A stretch of 64,000 nucleotides of DNA from Paractinoplanes pyxinae (GTDB lineage: Bacteria; Actinomycetota; Actinomycetes; Mycobacteriales; Micromonosporaceae), in NCBI RefSeq assembly GCF_026626335.1, contig NZ_JAPNTZ010000007.1, positions 62,001 to 126,000 of the forward strand, read 5' to 3'. The translations under genes were made by a program, and so were the position numbers. Within the stretch, counting starts at the first letter, position 1. Each line of letters starts with the position of its first letter. The notes under the pieces are model-generated. The model searched no databases. It had not been told where the DNA came from and was given only the letters and a program-made list of their open reading frames with translations. Positions 1 to 8,205 of this stretch are shown one piece after another.

Positions 1-360
1 CGCCTTGTCCCGCCCGCCGGTCGTCTCCTCGCCCTTGCCCAGCAGCAGGTGCCGGCCCAGCCCCTCCGGGCCCAGACCGCGGGCCACGTCGGCCAGCGCG
101 TGCATGTTGACCACGCTGGCCCGCAGCTTGGCCAGCTGGCCCTCGGGCAGGTCGGGGTGGTTGTGGAACAGCGCCGACGTGATCACGACGCCGAGCACCG
201 AGTCGCCCAGGAACTCGAGCCGCTCGTTGGTCGGCAGGCCGCCGTTCTCGTACGCGTAGGAGCGGTGGGTGAGGGCGCGCTCCAGCAGGCCGGGCTCGAG
301 GGGGACGCCGAAGGCCTCCTCCAGGGGCAGGGTCGGCGGCCGGCGGCGCTTGTCGTTCAT
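1..360 (-). CDS. rnc: Ribonuclease III, N-terminal part (runs off the window edge)
   Basis: Double-strand-specific endoribonuclease that processes rRNA precursors and some mRNAs in the cytoplasm. About 120 N-terminal residues are visible, from ATG at 360 to the window edge; the dsRNA-binding domain is outside. The signature NERLEFLGDSVLG (about residues 43-55) carries the metal-binding Glu and Asp of the RNase III catalytic helix. The start codon overlaps the plsX stop in an ATGA arrangement, so rnc is translationally coupled to plsX. The order rpmF-plsX-rnc is usual in actinobacteria. The only oddity is truncation by the window border. Confidence 0.93.
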   Translation of the reverse strand, partial: MNDKRRRPPTLPLEEAFGVPLEPGLLERALTHRSYAYENGGLPTNERLEFLGDSVLGVVITSALFHNHPDLPEGQLAKLRASVVNMHALADVARGLGPEGLGRHLLLGKGEETTGGRDKA

Positions 361-1373
361 GGAACACCTCGTTGTGTTTCGATCTCGGCCATCGCCGCGA
401 CCGCGGCTTGGCGATGCAGCTGGGCGGCGAAGGCGATGCCGGCGGCGAGGTCGTCGGCGGAGGCGGCGCCGTGGCAGACGACCACGGTTCCCTCGACGCC
501 GAGCAGCAGCGCCGCGCGGGGCGGGACCCCTCGCGCCGGGTCGTGCGGCGGGCCGATTTCCGCGTACGCGGTCTCGAGCCCCTTGAGCAGCACGTTCCCG
601 GTGAAGCCGTCGGTCACGACCACGTCGGCGATCGTGCCGGTGACCACGTCGTTGCCTTCGACCAGGCCGATGTAGCGGCCGCCGCCGGGCAGGTCGAGGC
701 CGGCCAGCAGGGGCGGGAGTTCCCGGCGGAGGCGGTCGCCCTTGCCGCGTTCGGTGCCGATGGTGAGCAGACCGACGCGGGGCTCGGCCACACCGTGAAC
801 CACCGAGGCGTACGCGGAACCGAGCCGCGCGTGCATGGCGACCGTCTCCTCGTCGGGATCGACCGAGGAGCCCACGTCGAGCAGCACGAGCCGGCCGGCG
901 GCGGTGGGCAGCACGGCGGCGAGAGGGGGACGGCGTACGCCGGGACGACGACCCAGACCGAGCGCGGCCGACGTCACGGTGGCACCGGTGTTGCCGGCCG
1001 AGAGCACGGCGTCGGCGGCGCCCTGGGCGACGGCGAGCACGGCCGACCGTACGCCGGACTCGACCCAGCTCTCCACGCGGTCGCCGGGAGCTATGGGCAG
1101 CGTGCTTATCCGGGCCTGTTCGCCCGGTGGCAGGGCGCGAAGAACCTCGCCGGCCGCTTCGAGCGGGCCGACGAGAAGCAGGTGAAGGGCCGGATCGGCC
1201 TGACAGGCGCGCAGAGCGCCGTCAACCACGACGGCGGGAGCGTGGTCCCCGCCGAGGAGGTCGACGGCGATCCGCGCGGTGCCCGGCTCCCCGACAGTGA
1301 GCTGTCCGGAAGCCGCGGCACCGATCGGTCGCCGTAGCTCAGGCGCGACCCGCCCGGTGATCGGGCGCGTCAC
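357..1373 (-). CDS. plsX: Phosphate acyltransferase PlsX
   Basis: Converts acyl-ACP to acyl-phosphate, the acyl donor for the first step of phosphatidic acid synthesis. The 338-residue protein is of usual length. It carries DLLGGDHAP near residue 40 (family usually DAMGGD), AGNTGA in mid-protein and VVTDGFTGNVLLK toward the end, all PlsX landmarks. The start used is a GTG 11 bp after the rpmF stop. About 30 residues precede the conserved core, so the true start could be further in. It lies between rpmF and rnc in one leftward transcription unit and ends in a 4-bp overlap with rnc. Confidence 0.93.
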   Translation of the reverse strand: MTRPITGRVAPELRRPIGAAASGQLTVGEPGTARIAVDLLGGDHAPAVVVDGALRACQADPALHLLLVGPLEAAGEVLRALPPGEQARISTLPIAPGDRVESWVESGVRSAVLAVAQGAADAVLSAGNTGATVTSAALGLGRRPGVRRPPLAAVLPTAAGRLVLLDVGSSVDPDEETVAMHARLGSAYASVVHGVAEPRVGLLTIGTERGKGDRLRRELPPLLAGLDLPGGGRYIGLVEGNDVVTGTIADVVVTDGFTGNVLLKGLETAYAEIGPPHDPARGVPPRAALLLGVEGTVVVCHGAASADDLAAGIAFAAQLHRQAAVAAMAEIETQRGVP

Positions 1374-1384
1374 TTAAGCGCGGC

Positions 1385-1558
1385 TCAGACCTCGAGGACC
1401 TGACGGCCGTTGTAGGTGCCACAGACCGAGCAGGCGGTGTGCGGCAGCTTCGGCGACTTGCACTGGGGGCAGGCCACGGTCTGGACCGCGGTCGCCTTCC
1501 AGTTCGCCCGGCGGGACCGGGTGTTGCTGCGCGACATCTTGCGCTTGGGGACGGCCAC
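1385..1558 (-). CDS. rpmF: 50S ribosomal protein L32, zinc-binding form
   Basis: Small large-subunit ribosomal protein of 57 residues. It begins VAVPKRKMSRSNTRSRRANW, the characteristic basic L32 start, and has two CxxC pairs (CPQC at 30-33 and CSVC at 43-46), so this is the zinc-containing C+ version. The GTG start at 1558 is preceded by a GAGGAG ribosome-binding site lying across the end of the upstream DUF177 gene, five bases away. The DUF177(YceD)-rpmF-plsX order is widespread in bacteria and supports co-transcription. Confidence 0.95.
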   Translation of the reverse strand: MAVPKRKMSRSNTRSRRANWKATAVQTVACPQCKSPKLPHTACSVCGTYNGRQVLEV

Positions 1559-1563
1559 GGTAC

Positions 1564-2130
1564 CTACTCCTCAGAATCTTTCGTCAGGTTGCGCAAAGCA
1601 GCCCAGCGAGGGTCGACTTCCTCGTGGCTGTGATCAGCCGGAAGATCGTCGAAGTGCACCCCACAGTCGGGGCACAGCCCTGGGCAATCCGGCCGGCACA
1701 GCGGGTTGGTCGGCAGCGTCAGCACCACCGCGTCCCGCAACGCCGGCTCCAGGTCGAGCAGGTCGCCCTGCATCCGGCCCACCTCGTCCTCGTCCGTCGT
1801 CTCCTCCGTGGTGCTGTCCTCGTAGGCGAACAGCTCCGCGATCTTGACGTCGAAGGACTCGTTGATCTCGTTGAGGCAGCGGCCGCACTCGCCGGAGAGC
1901 GAGCCACGGACATTGCCGCTGACATAGACCCCCTCGGAGACGGACGTGAGCGTGAGATCAAGCTCGACATCCGACCCCTGCGGGACCGAGATCAGCTCCA
2001 GACCGAGGTCGGCCGGTGCCGGGATCACCCGCTTCAGGGCACGCGTCGCACCAGGCTGCCGTGGAAGTTTCGTCGTGTCGACGACGAGCGGCTGCCTGGG
2101 GTCCAGGTGACTCTGCGGTGACTTGGGCAT
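1564..2130 (-). CDS. DUF177 (YceD-family) protein
   Basis: 188-residue member of the YceD/DUF177 family, almost always encoded directly upstream of rpmF. Relatives are linked to 23S rRNA or ribosome accumulation, but the biochemical role here is inferred only from family and position. Visible features are CGRC in the middle (near residue 82), an acidic stretch of consecutive Glu/Asp/Thr (ATTEETTDEDE-like) and a cysteine-rich tail with CRPDCPGLCPDC, which probably binds zinc. ATG at 2130. It is five bases from rpmF, so the two are surely co-transcribed. Confidence 0.88.
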   Translation of the reverse strand: MPKSPQSHLDPRQPLVVDTTKLPRQPGATRALKRVIPAPADLGLELISVPQGSDVELDLTLTSVSEGVYVSGNVRGSLSGECGRCLNEINESFDVKIAELFAYEDSTTEETTDEDEVGRMQGDLLDLEPALRDAVVLTLPTNPLCRPDCPGLCPDCGVHFDDLPADHSHEEVDPRWAALRNLTKDSEE

Positions 2131-2196
2131 CGTTAATCCTCAGCCATGGGTAGGCCGACAGAAAAGGTTACCTGAGCTGCCGCCCTACCGTCGAAT

Positions 2197-2219
2197 CCGG
2201 GTCGGTTCGAAGGACCCGG
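2197..2219 (-). terminator. Hairpin after the DivIVA-like gene
   Basis: A 7-bp GC stem (CCGGGTC/GACCCGG) with a 9-nt loop sits just past the stop of the leftward gene ending at 2226. There is no clear T-run, which is common in actinobacteria. It may reduce read-through into the DUF177 gene rather than fully terminate. Confidence 0.45.
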
Positions 2220-2225
2220 GCTCAG

Positions 2226-2723
2226 TTAGAACGGCAGAGGGCGCTCCGCGTCTTCCCCTTGGAAGGTTCCGATCTCGCGCAGGGCGTGCATCTTGTCCCG
2301 GCCACGCTCTATCGACGCCAGCGCCCGGGTCAGGAACTGCTCGAAGTTGGCCAGGGCGGTGTCGACGTAGTCGTCGACCTCTTCCCGCAGGCGCTGAGCC
2401 TCGGTGCGGGCCTCGGCGATGATCCGGGCCCCCTCGTGCTCGGCCGAGACCGTGATCTCGTTGACCGAGACCAGGCGGGCGTGTTCCGTCTCACCCTCGC
2501 TGATGATCCGGTCGGCCTCGCGGCGGCCGGCCTCGATGATCCGGTCGCGCTCGTCGAGCACGGCGGCCGCCTTGCGCAGCTCGGACGGGAGCTCGGCACG
2601 CAGGTCCTCGAGACGTTCGATCATCTCGTTCCGGTCGTACATGAAATTGGTCCGCGACATGGGCACGGAACGCGACTCCTGCACGAGCTCGATGATCTCG
2701 TCGATACGGTCGAGCGCATCCAC
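2226..2723 (-). CDS. DivIVA-like coiled-coil protein
   Basis: 165-residue, almost entirely helical, charged protein. The N-terminus MDALDRIDEIIELVQESRSV is followed by a long heptad-like region rich in Glu, Arg and Ala (about residues 35-145), including repeated ARTEAQRLREE-type segments. There is no signal peptide or membrane segment. Proteins of this type between coaD and yceD in actinobacteria are annotated as DivIVA-domain or cell-division-initiation-like proteins. A scaffold or cell-pole/division role is inference. Hairpins flank it on both sides, so it may form its own transcript. Confidence 0.75.
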   Translation of the reverse strand: MDALDRIDEIIELVQESRSVPMSRTNFMYDRNEMIERLEDLRAELPSELRKAAAVLDERDRIIEAGRREADRIISEGETEHARLVSVNEITVSAEHEGARIIAEARTEAQRLREEVDDYVDTALANFEQFLTRALASIERGRDKMHALREIGTFQGEDAERPLPF

Positions 2724-2797
2724 CGGACTACTCCTGTCCTGTTTCCTGCCACTTTCCCCGCCACAGAGCGTGGTGCGATCACGTTACTGCGTCACCG

Positions 2798-2824
2798 CCC
2801 TCGGCGTGGCGGGCACGCCGAGGG
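2798..2824 (-). terminator. Hairpin terminator after coaD
   Basis: An 11-bp perfect stem (CCCTCGGCGTG/CACGCCGAGGG) with a 5-nt GCGGG loop begins two bases past the coaD stop. It has no T-tract. It separates rsmD-coaD from the DivIVA-like gene. Confidence 0.6.
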
Positions 2825-2825
2825 G

Positions 2826-3301
<476 letters not shown>

Positions 3302-3305
<4 letters not shown>

Positions 3306-3865
3306 GATCGGCGACCGTACCAAAGCGTGGTCTCGCCGTAACGACGGCTGCGGTCGGCAGTGATGCCGTCCACCCAGGTCACCGCGCCTCCGCGGGTGGC
3401 CCGCTCGAGCACGACCACGGCGTCCGGGGTCAGCCAGCCGAAGTCGATCATAGATTGCTGCACGTCGATGAGGTCGCGGTCGGTCACGTCGTACGGCGGA
3501 TCGGCGAACACGACGTCGTAGGCGCCCCCGTCCGGCGGGCCGGCCACCACCTGCGACACCTTGCCGGTGACGAGCCGGGCAGCGCTACCGACCCGCAGCG
3601 TCACGATGTTGTCGCGGATCGTGCGCGCGGCCCGGGCGTCCGCCTCGACGAGAAGGGCGTGCGCGGCGCCCCGGGACAGCGCCTCGAGACCGACCGCCCC
3701 CGAACCGGCATAAAGGTCGGCGAACCGGACGTCAGCAAGGTCGATCATGGAGTCGAGGGCACTGAAGAACGCCTCACGGACGCGATCCGTCGTCGGCCGG
3801 GTCAGCGCACCGGCCGGTGCGGACAGTCGCCGGCCGCCGTGCGCGCCCGCGATGATCCTGGTCAT
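3302..3865 (-). CDS. rsmD: 16S rRNA (guanine(966)-N2)-methyltransferase RsmD
   Basis: Methylates G966 of 16S rRNA in the small subunit. The protein is 187 residues from ATG at 3865 (MTRIIAGAHGGRRL). A longer open frame exists upstream, but the conserved family start is here. The SAM-binding loop DLYAGSGAVGLEALSRGA lies near residues 50-67 and the catalytic ADPPY motif near residue 125, typical of N6/N2 base methyltransferases. Its stop overlaps the coaD start. The rsmD-coaD pairing is conserved across many bacteria. Confidence 0.93.
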
Positions 3866-4080
3866 GAGCGCTCGCGCGGCTCTGCGGTGAACACGAGTCG
3901 AAGCTACTTCACCACTTACCGAGCGCAACGAAAGAGTGAACAAATCCGCAGCCGATGCACACGGAGAGCGTCGATACGCCTGCGATCCGTCCATCCAAAA
4001 TCACGGATCCGCAACAACACCTTTAAGCGGCTCTGAGGGATTTCCCAGATTTCCATAAGTCGCTATGGTCAGGCGCTGTT

Positions 4081-4104
4081 GCTGACACTCCACCGATTGT
4101 CAGC
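4081..4104 (+). promoter_or_regulatory. Inverted repeat upstream of the surface-protein gene
   Basis: The 346-bp gap 3866-4211 separates divergent rsmD and the surface-protein gene. It is AT-richer than its surroundings and contains an inverted repeat GCTGACA-N10-TGTCAGC, about 108 bp before the GTG start. This may be an operator or part of the 5' UTR. No consensus promoter could be assigned confidently, and nothing else was recognised in the gap. Confidence 0.35.
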
Positions 4105-4211
4105 TGTCGACGTGGGGAGGCGTCGTCGCAGGCCATCGCCCCTTTTCCGCCGGCGATCGGCCCGCCCGCCTTCTTGCGCCGTACCCCTGAGTTCCCCAGA
4201 CAGGAGTAGGC

Positions 4212-5372
4212 GTGAACCTGCTGAAGTCCAAGCTGCGGCGTGCAACTGCCGCCGCTGCTGGAACGCTCATCGGCCTGGCCGGTGTCGCGTTCTTCGCCTC
4301 GCCCGCAAGCGCCCACAGCAGCTATGTCAAGGGCAGCGCGGAATGCGACACGACCACCGGCGAGTGGGTCGTCACCTGGAAGGTGAAGACCGACAACGGC
4401 AACGAGCCCGGCGCCGAGAACTACCGCTTCCTGCTCGTCGACGCCAAGCCGACCCCGGTCGACGGCATCGCCCACACGCCGGACGACGCCGACCCGGCGT
4501 TCCCGCACAAGAGCAACGAGGTGCTCGTCGGCACCCAGCGGGTCGACGGCCACGCCCGCGGCGCCCGCCTCGAGGTCCAGGTCAAGTGGAGCGACGAGTA
4601 CGTCCAGTTCGAGCACCAGGTCGGCCGGGTCTGGTTCCACGGCAAGTGCTCCAAGGAAGAGGCGCCGCCGACCGCCAAGCCGGACGCGTCGCTCGCCTCC
4701 ACCTGTGACGGCGTGACCGTCACCCTGACCAACGGCGAAGACGCCAAGGCCGACGCCGAGTTCGTCGTCGAAGGCTCGGGCGGCTTCACCAAGAACGTCA
4801 CCGTCAAGCCCGGCGACGAGCCGGCCACTGTCGAGATCCCGTCCGAGCAGGCCGGGAAGGTCGTCGTCACCGAGAAGTCGGCCGACAAGCCGCTGGTCGA
4901 GGGCAAGTGGGAAGAGCCCAAGGACTGCACCCCGCCGCCGTCCGGTGGCGAGGCCGAGGTCGGCTACGAGGTCGGCTGCGACTCGATCCTGTTCGGCATC
5001 GACAACAGCAAGGGCGACGAGGACATCACCCTGGCCCTCACGCCGAACAAGGGCAAGGCCGTGACCCTGGTCGCGAAGCCGGGCGAGACCAAGACGACCG
5101 AGATTAAGGGTCAGAAGGGTCTCATCGTCAAGGCCTCGATCAACGGCGAGGCGCAGAAGCCGGTGAACTTCGACGAGGAGAAGCCGGAAAACTGCGAGAC
5201 GCCGTCGACCCCGACGCCGACCCCGACCGAGTCGACCCCGGGTGAGGGTGGCGGCCTGCCCGTCACCGGGCCGGTGGCCGGCAGCATCGCTGGTGGCGCG
5301 GCCGTCCTGCTGATCGCTGGGGCTGTGCTCTTCTTCCTGGCGCGTCGTCGCAAGGTGAAGTTCACCGCCTGA
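4212..5372 (+). CDS. Sortase-anchored (LPVTG) surface protein
   Basis: 386-residue secreted protein. It starts with GTG after a CAGGAG ribosome-binding site. The N-terminus has basic residues (KSKLRR), a hydrophobic core and a SPASA-H cleavage site at about residue 34. The body is rich in Thr, Val, Lys and Glu, with a few Cys, and looks like beta-sandwich repeats, including two similar blocks with AKPG/VKPGDE turns. A TPTPTPTES linker precedes LPVTG (349-353), a 20-residue hydrophobic helix and the RRRKVK tail: a complete sortase sorting signal. It is probably covalently attached to the cell wall. Function is unknown; adhesion or envelope roles are guesses. Monocistronic with its own terminator. 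Confidence 0.87.
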   Translation: MNLLKSKLRRATAAAAGTLIGLAGVAFFASPASAHSSYVKGSAECDTTTGEWVVTWKVKTDNGNEPGAENYRFLLVDAKPTPVDGIAHTPDDADPAFPHKSNEVLVGTQRVDGHARGARLEVQVKWSDEYVQFEHQVGRVWFHGKCSKEEAPPTAKPDASLASTCDGVTVTLTNGEDAKADAEFVVEGSGGFTKNVTVKPGDEPATVEIPSEQAGKVVVTEKSADKPLVEGKWEEPKDCTPPPSGGEAEVGYEVGCDSILFGIDNSKGDEDITLALTPNKGKAVTLVAKPGETKTTEIKGQKGLIVKASINGEAQKPVNFDEEKPENCETPSTPTPTPTESTPGEGGGLPVTGPVAGSIAGGAAVLLIAGAVLFFLARRRKVKFTA

Positions 5373-5389
5373 TCGCCGCTGGGTTTCTA

Positions 5390-5423
5390 AAAGGCGCACC
5401 GACCTTTGGTCGGTGCGCCTTTT
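5390..5423 (+). terminator. Strong intrinsic terminator of the surface-protein gene
   Basis: A 15-bp stem with a TTT loop (arms AAAGGCGCACCGACC and GGTCGGTGCGCCTTT) followed by TTTTC. The A-run and T-run on opposite sides make it potentially bidirectional. Confidence 0.9.
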
Positions 5424-5442
5424 CGTTGTCTGTCTGGGGGAC

Positions 5443-5516
5443 GGTTTGGGGGCGGGGATGGCCCACTCCGGGCGGTCAGGCTTGATCCCTGCGTGGGCCA
5501 TCCCCGCCCCCAAACC
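5443..5516. repeat. Perfect 24-bp inverted repeat with 26-bp spacer
   Basis: Arms at 5443-5466 and 5493-5516 are exact reverse complements over 24 bases (left arm begins GGTTTGGGGGCGGGGATGG). It lies in the spacer 5424-5666, which has no convincing gene. The same spacer has two copies of GTTGGGAAGCCT near 5625 and 5650. The element is separate from the terminator at 5390-5423 and could be a REP-like element or a second hairpin for the leftward gene. Confidence 0.8.
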
Positions 5517-5666
5517 TTGGGCCGCTTGCGGGTGGGTGCATGGGCCGGGGGGAAGGTCTCCTGCGTTACTAAGGGGGCGGCTCTCATCGCCTCACGAAGG
5601 CGGGAGCCTTGGGCGGCTCACACGTTGGGAAGCCTCCGCCTTGCCGGTTGGGAAGCCTTTCTTGCC

Positions 5667-6008
5667 TCAGATTTGTGGTGGGGGGAAGGAGCCGTCGGGG
5701 GTGGGGCGGTACTCCTTGACGTCGGACACCGCGTTGAGCGGCAGCGGCGCGTACAGGTGCGGGAAGGGGCTGCCGTCGGCGGCCGGTGGGTCGCCCTGTT
5801 CCCAGGTGATCGGGACTGGTAAGCGGGACTCGTCGATCACCAGCAGCAGGAGGTCGTTGCGGTCGCGGAACAGGGCTGTGGCGGGGATGTGGACCTGGTG
5901 TTCGGTGGAGCAGTGGATGAAGCCCTGGGTGGCCAGGGTGTCGCCCTCGTAGACGCCGGCCGCCTGGGCGGCCTCCCACGCCGCGCGCGGCACGATGTGC
6001 AGGATCAT
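5667..6008 (-). CDS. DUF952 family protein
   Basis: 113-residue cytoplasmic protein matching the DUF952 pattern: MILHIVPRAAWEAA at the start, GFIHCS with the conserved His-Cys near residue 31, and FPHLYAPLPLNAV near the C-terminus. The biochemical role of the family is not established; some members sit near glutathione-S-transferase-like genes. The ATG at 6008 lies four bases from the recG stop at 6013, so it is the last gene of the DAK2-recG-DUF952 run. Confidence 0.85.
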   Translation of the reverse strand: MILHIVPRAAWEAAQAAGVYEGDTLATQGFIHCSTEHQVHIPATALFRDRNDLLLLVIDESRLPVPITWEQGDPPAADGSPFPHLYAPLPLNAVSDVKEYRPTPDGSFPPPQI

Positions 6009-6012
6009 CTCG

Positions 6013-8205
6013 TCAGCCCTTTTCCAGGTATTCGGCTCGGTCTTCGTCCACCAGGGCGGCTACCGAGGCGGCCAAGGCTGGGTATTTGGTCAGGTCGGGG
6101 TCGTCGCCTACCAGGTCGGCGGCTTCGGAGCGGGCCTCGGTGATCAGTTTGGCGTCGCTGATCAGGGAGAGCAGGCGCAGGTGGGAGTGTTTGCCGGACT
6201 GGGAGGCGCCCAGCACGTCGCCCTCGCGGCGTTGTTCGAGGTCGATCTCGCTCAGTTTGAAGCCGTCGGTGGTGGAGGCCACGGCGGCCAGGCGTTCGCG
6301 GGCTGCGGTGCCCTCGACGGACTCGGTCACCAGCAGGCAGATGCCTGCGGCGGAGCCACGGCCCACGCGGCCTCGTAGCTGGTGGAGCTGGGAGACGCCG
6401 AAGCGGTCGGCGTCCATGATGACCATGACCGTGGAGTTGGGGACGTCCACGCCGACCTCGATCACCGTGGTGGCCACCAGCACGTCGAGGTCGCCGGCGG
6501 CGAACTTGCGCATCACGGCGTCTTTCTCGTCGGCCGGCAGCTTGCCGTGCAGGATGCCGATGCGCAGGCCGTGCAGGGGGCCCTCTTCGAGGATGGGAGC
6601 GACCTCGAGGACGGCCAGGGGTGGGCGGCGGGCCGGCTCGTTGTCGCTGGGGGGCTCCTCTTCCTCGCCCTCGGCTGTGCCGATGCGCGGGCAGACCACG
6701 TACGCCTGATGGCCGGCCTGCACCTCCTCGCGCAACCGGCGCCAGGCGCGGTCGAGGAAGGCCGGCTTCTCGGGCGGCACGACGTGCGACGCGATAGGAG
6801 AGCGGCCCCGCGGCAGCTGCGACAGCACTGACGTCTCGAGGTCGCCGTAGACGGTCATGGCGACCGTCCGCGGGATCGGGGTGGCCGTCATGACCAGCAC
6901 GTGCGGCGGGCGGGCGGCCTTGGCCCGCAGGGCGTCCCGCTGCTCGACGCCGAACCGGTGCTGCTCGTCGACCACCACCAGGCCCAGGTCGTGGAAGTCG
7001 ACGCCCTCGTAGAGCAGAGCGTGCGTGCCGATCACGATGCCGGCCGTGCCGTCGGCCACCTTGGCCAGCGCGGCCCGGCGGGCGACGGCGCCGAGCGAGC
7101 CGGTGACCAGCGTGAGCTGGGTGCCGGCGGGGTCGCCGTCGATCTCGCCGGCCCGGCCCAGGGCGCCCAGCTGGGCGCTGATGCTGCGGTAGTGCTGGGT
7201 CGCCAGCACCTCGGTCGGGGCGAGCAGGGCGGCCTGGCCACCCGAGTCGACCACCTGGAGCATCGCGCGCACCGAGACCAGCGTCTTGCCCGAGCCGACC
7301 TCACCCTGCAGCAGCCGGTGCATGGGATGGGGCTGAGTCAGGTCGCGCGAGATCTCTTCACCGACCGCGGCCTGCCCCTCGGTCAACTCGTACGGAAGGC
7401 TCGCGTCGAACTTGGCCAGGATGCCGCCCTCGACGCGGGGACGGGCCCGGCCGGGCGCTGCGGCGGCCCGGGCGCGGCGCTGCACGAGGGTCAGCTGGAC
7501 GGCGAATGCTTCGTCCCACTTGAGGCGGTACTTGGCGGCGTACAGGGCTTCTTTGGAACTTGGACGGTGGATCTCACGCAGGGCGGTGCCGATGCCGCCG
7601 AGATTGCGTTTGGCCCGGACGGTGGCCGGCAGCGGGTCGGCGGGCGGCTCGAACGTCTCGAGCAGGGTGCGCACGCAGCGGGCGATGACCCAGGTGGGCA
7701 CGGCCTGCGCCGCCGGGTAGACCGGGATCAGGGCGCCCGCGAACTCCTCGATCTCTTCGGCCGCCTCGTCCTGCGTGGCGTCGACGGCGAGCAGTTGATA
7801 GGCCGGGCTGACCAGCTGGCGCTTGCCCCGGAAGTCGGAGACCTTGCCCGCGAACAGCCCCCAGCGGCCGCGCTTGAGCTCCCGCTCGCGCCACGCCTGG
7901 CCGAAGAAGGTGCAGGTGAGCGTGGCCCCGGAGTCGTCGCCGATGGTGAGCTCGAGGATGTTGCCCTTGCGCTGGCGCATCGGCTTGACCTGCACCGACT
8001 GGATCTGGGCGAGCACGGTGGCCTGCTCGCCGATCTGCAGGCCCCCGATGGCGGTCTCTTCGCCGCGCTCGTCGTAGCGGCGCGGGAAGTGGTAGATGAG
8101 GTCGCCCGCGGTGTGCAGGTCGAGGTGGGTGGCCAGCGCCTTGGCGTCGTTCTTTTTCAGCACCTGCTCGAGCGGGGTGCCGGTGGTGGTTCTGGTCTCG
8201 CTCAT
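6013..8205 (-). CDS. recG: ATP-dependent DNA helicase RecG
   Basis: Branch-migrating helicase that remodels stalled replication forks and recombination intermediates. At 730 residues it is the expected size. The N-terminal wedge/OB region (about 50-150) precedes superfamily-2 motors with GEVGSGKT (Walker A, about residue 300), VVDEQHRFGVEQR (motif II in the DEQH form typical of RecG), MTATPIPRT (motif III) and the C-terminal QLRGRVGRG box (motif VI). The ATG at 8205 overlaps the stop of the upstream DAK2 gene by four bases, so translation is coupled. Confidence 0.96.
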   Translation of the reverse strand: MSETRTTTGTPLEQVLKKNDAKALATHLDLHTAGDLIYHFPRRYDERGEETAIGGLQIGEQATVLAQIQSVQVKPMRQRKGNILELTIGDDSGATLTCTFFGQAWRERELKRGRWGLFAGKVSDFRGKRQLVSPAYQLLAVDATQDEAAEEIEEFAGALIPVYPAAQAVPTWVIARCVRTLLETFEPPADPLPATVRAKRNLGGIGTALREIHRPSSKEALYAAKYRLKWDEAFAVQLTLVQRRARAAAAPGRARPRVEGGILAKFDASLPYELTEGQAAVGEEISRDLTQPHPMHRLLQGEVGSGKTLVSVRAMLQVVDSGGQAALLAPTEVLATQHYRSISAQLGALGRAGEIDGDPAGTQLTLVTGSLGAVARRAALAKVADGTAGIVIGTHALLYEGVDFHDLGLVVVDEQHRFGVEQRDALRAKAARPPHVLVMTATPIPRTVAMTVYGDLETSVLSQLPRGRSPIASHVVPPEKPAFLDRAWRRLREEVQAGHQAYVVCPRIGTAEGEEEEPPSDNEPARRPPLAVLEVAPILEEGPLHGLRIGILHGKLPADEKDAVMRKFAAGDLDVLVATTVIEVGVDVPNSTVMVIMDADRFGVSQLHQLRGRVGRGSAAGICLLVTESVEGTAARERLAAVASTTDGFKLSEIDLEQRREGDVLGASQSGKHSHLRLLSLISDAKLITEARSEAADLVGDDPDLTKYPALAASVAALVDEDRAEYLEKG

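Noticed and set aside
4023..5513. 496-codon leftward open frame across the surface-protein gene
   Set aside because: Antisense shadow. It runs through the terminator and the inverted repeat, and its translation is Arg/Leu/Gly low-complexity.
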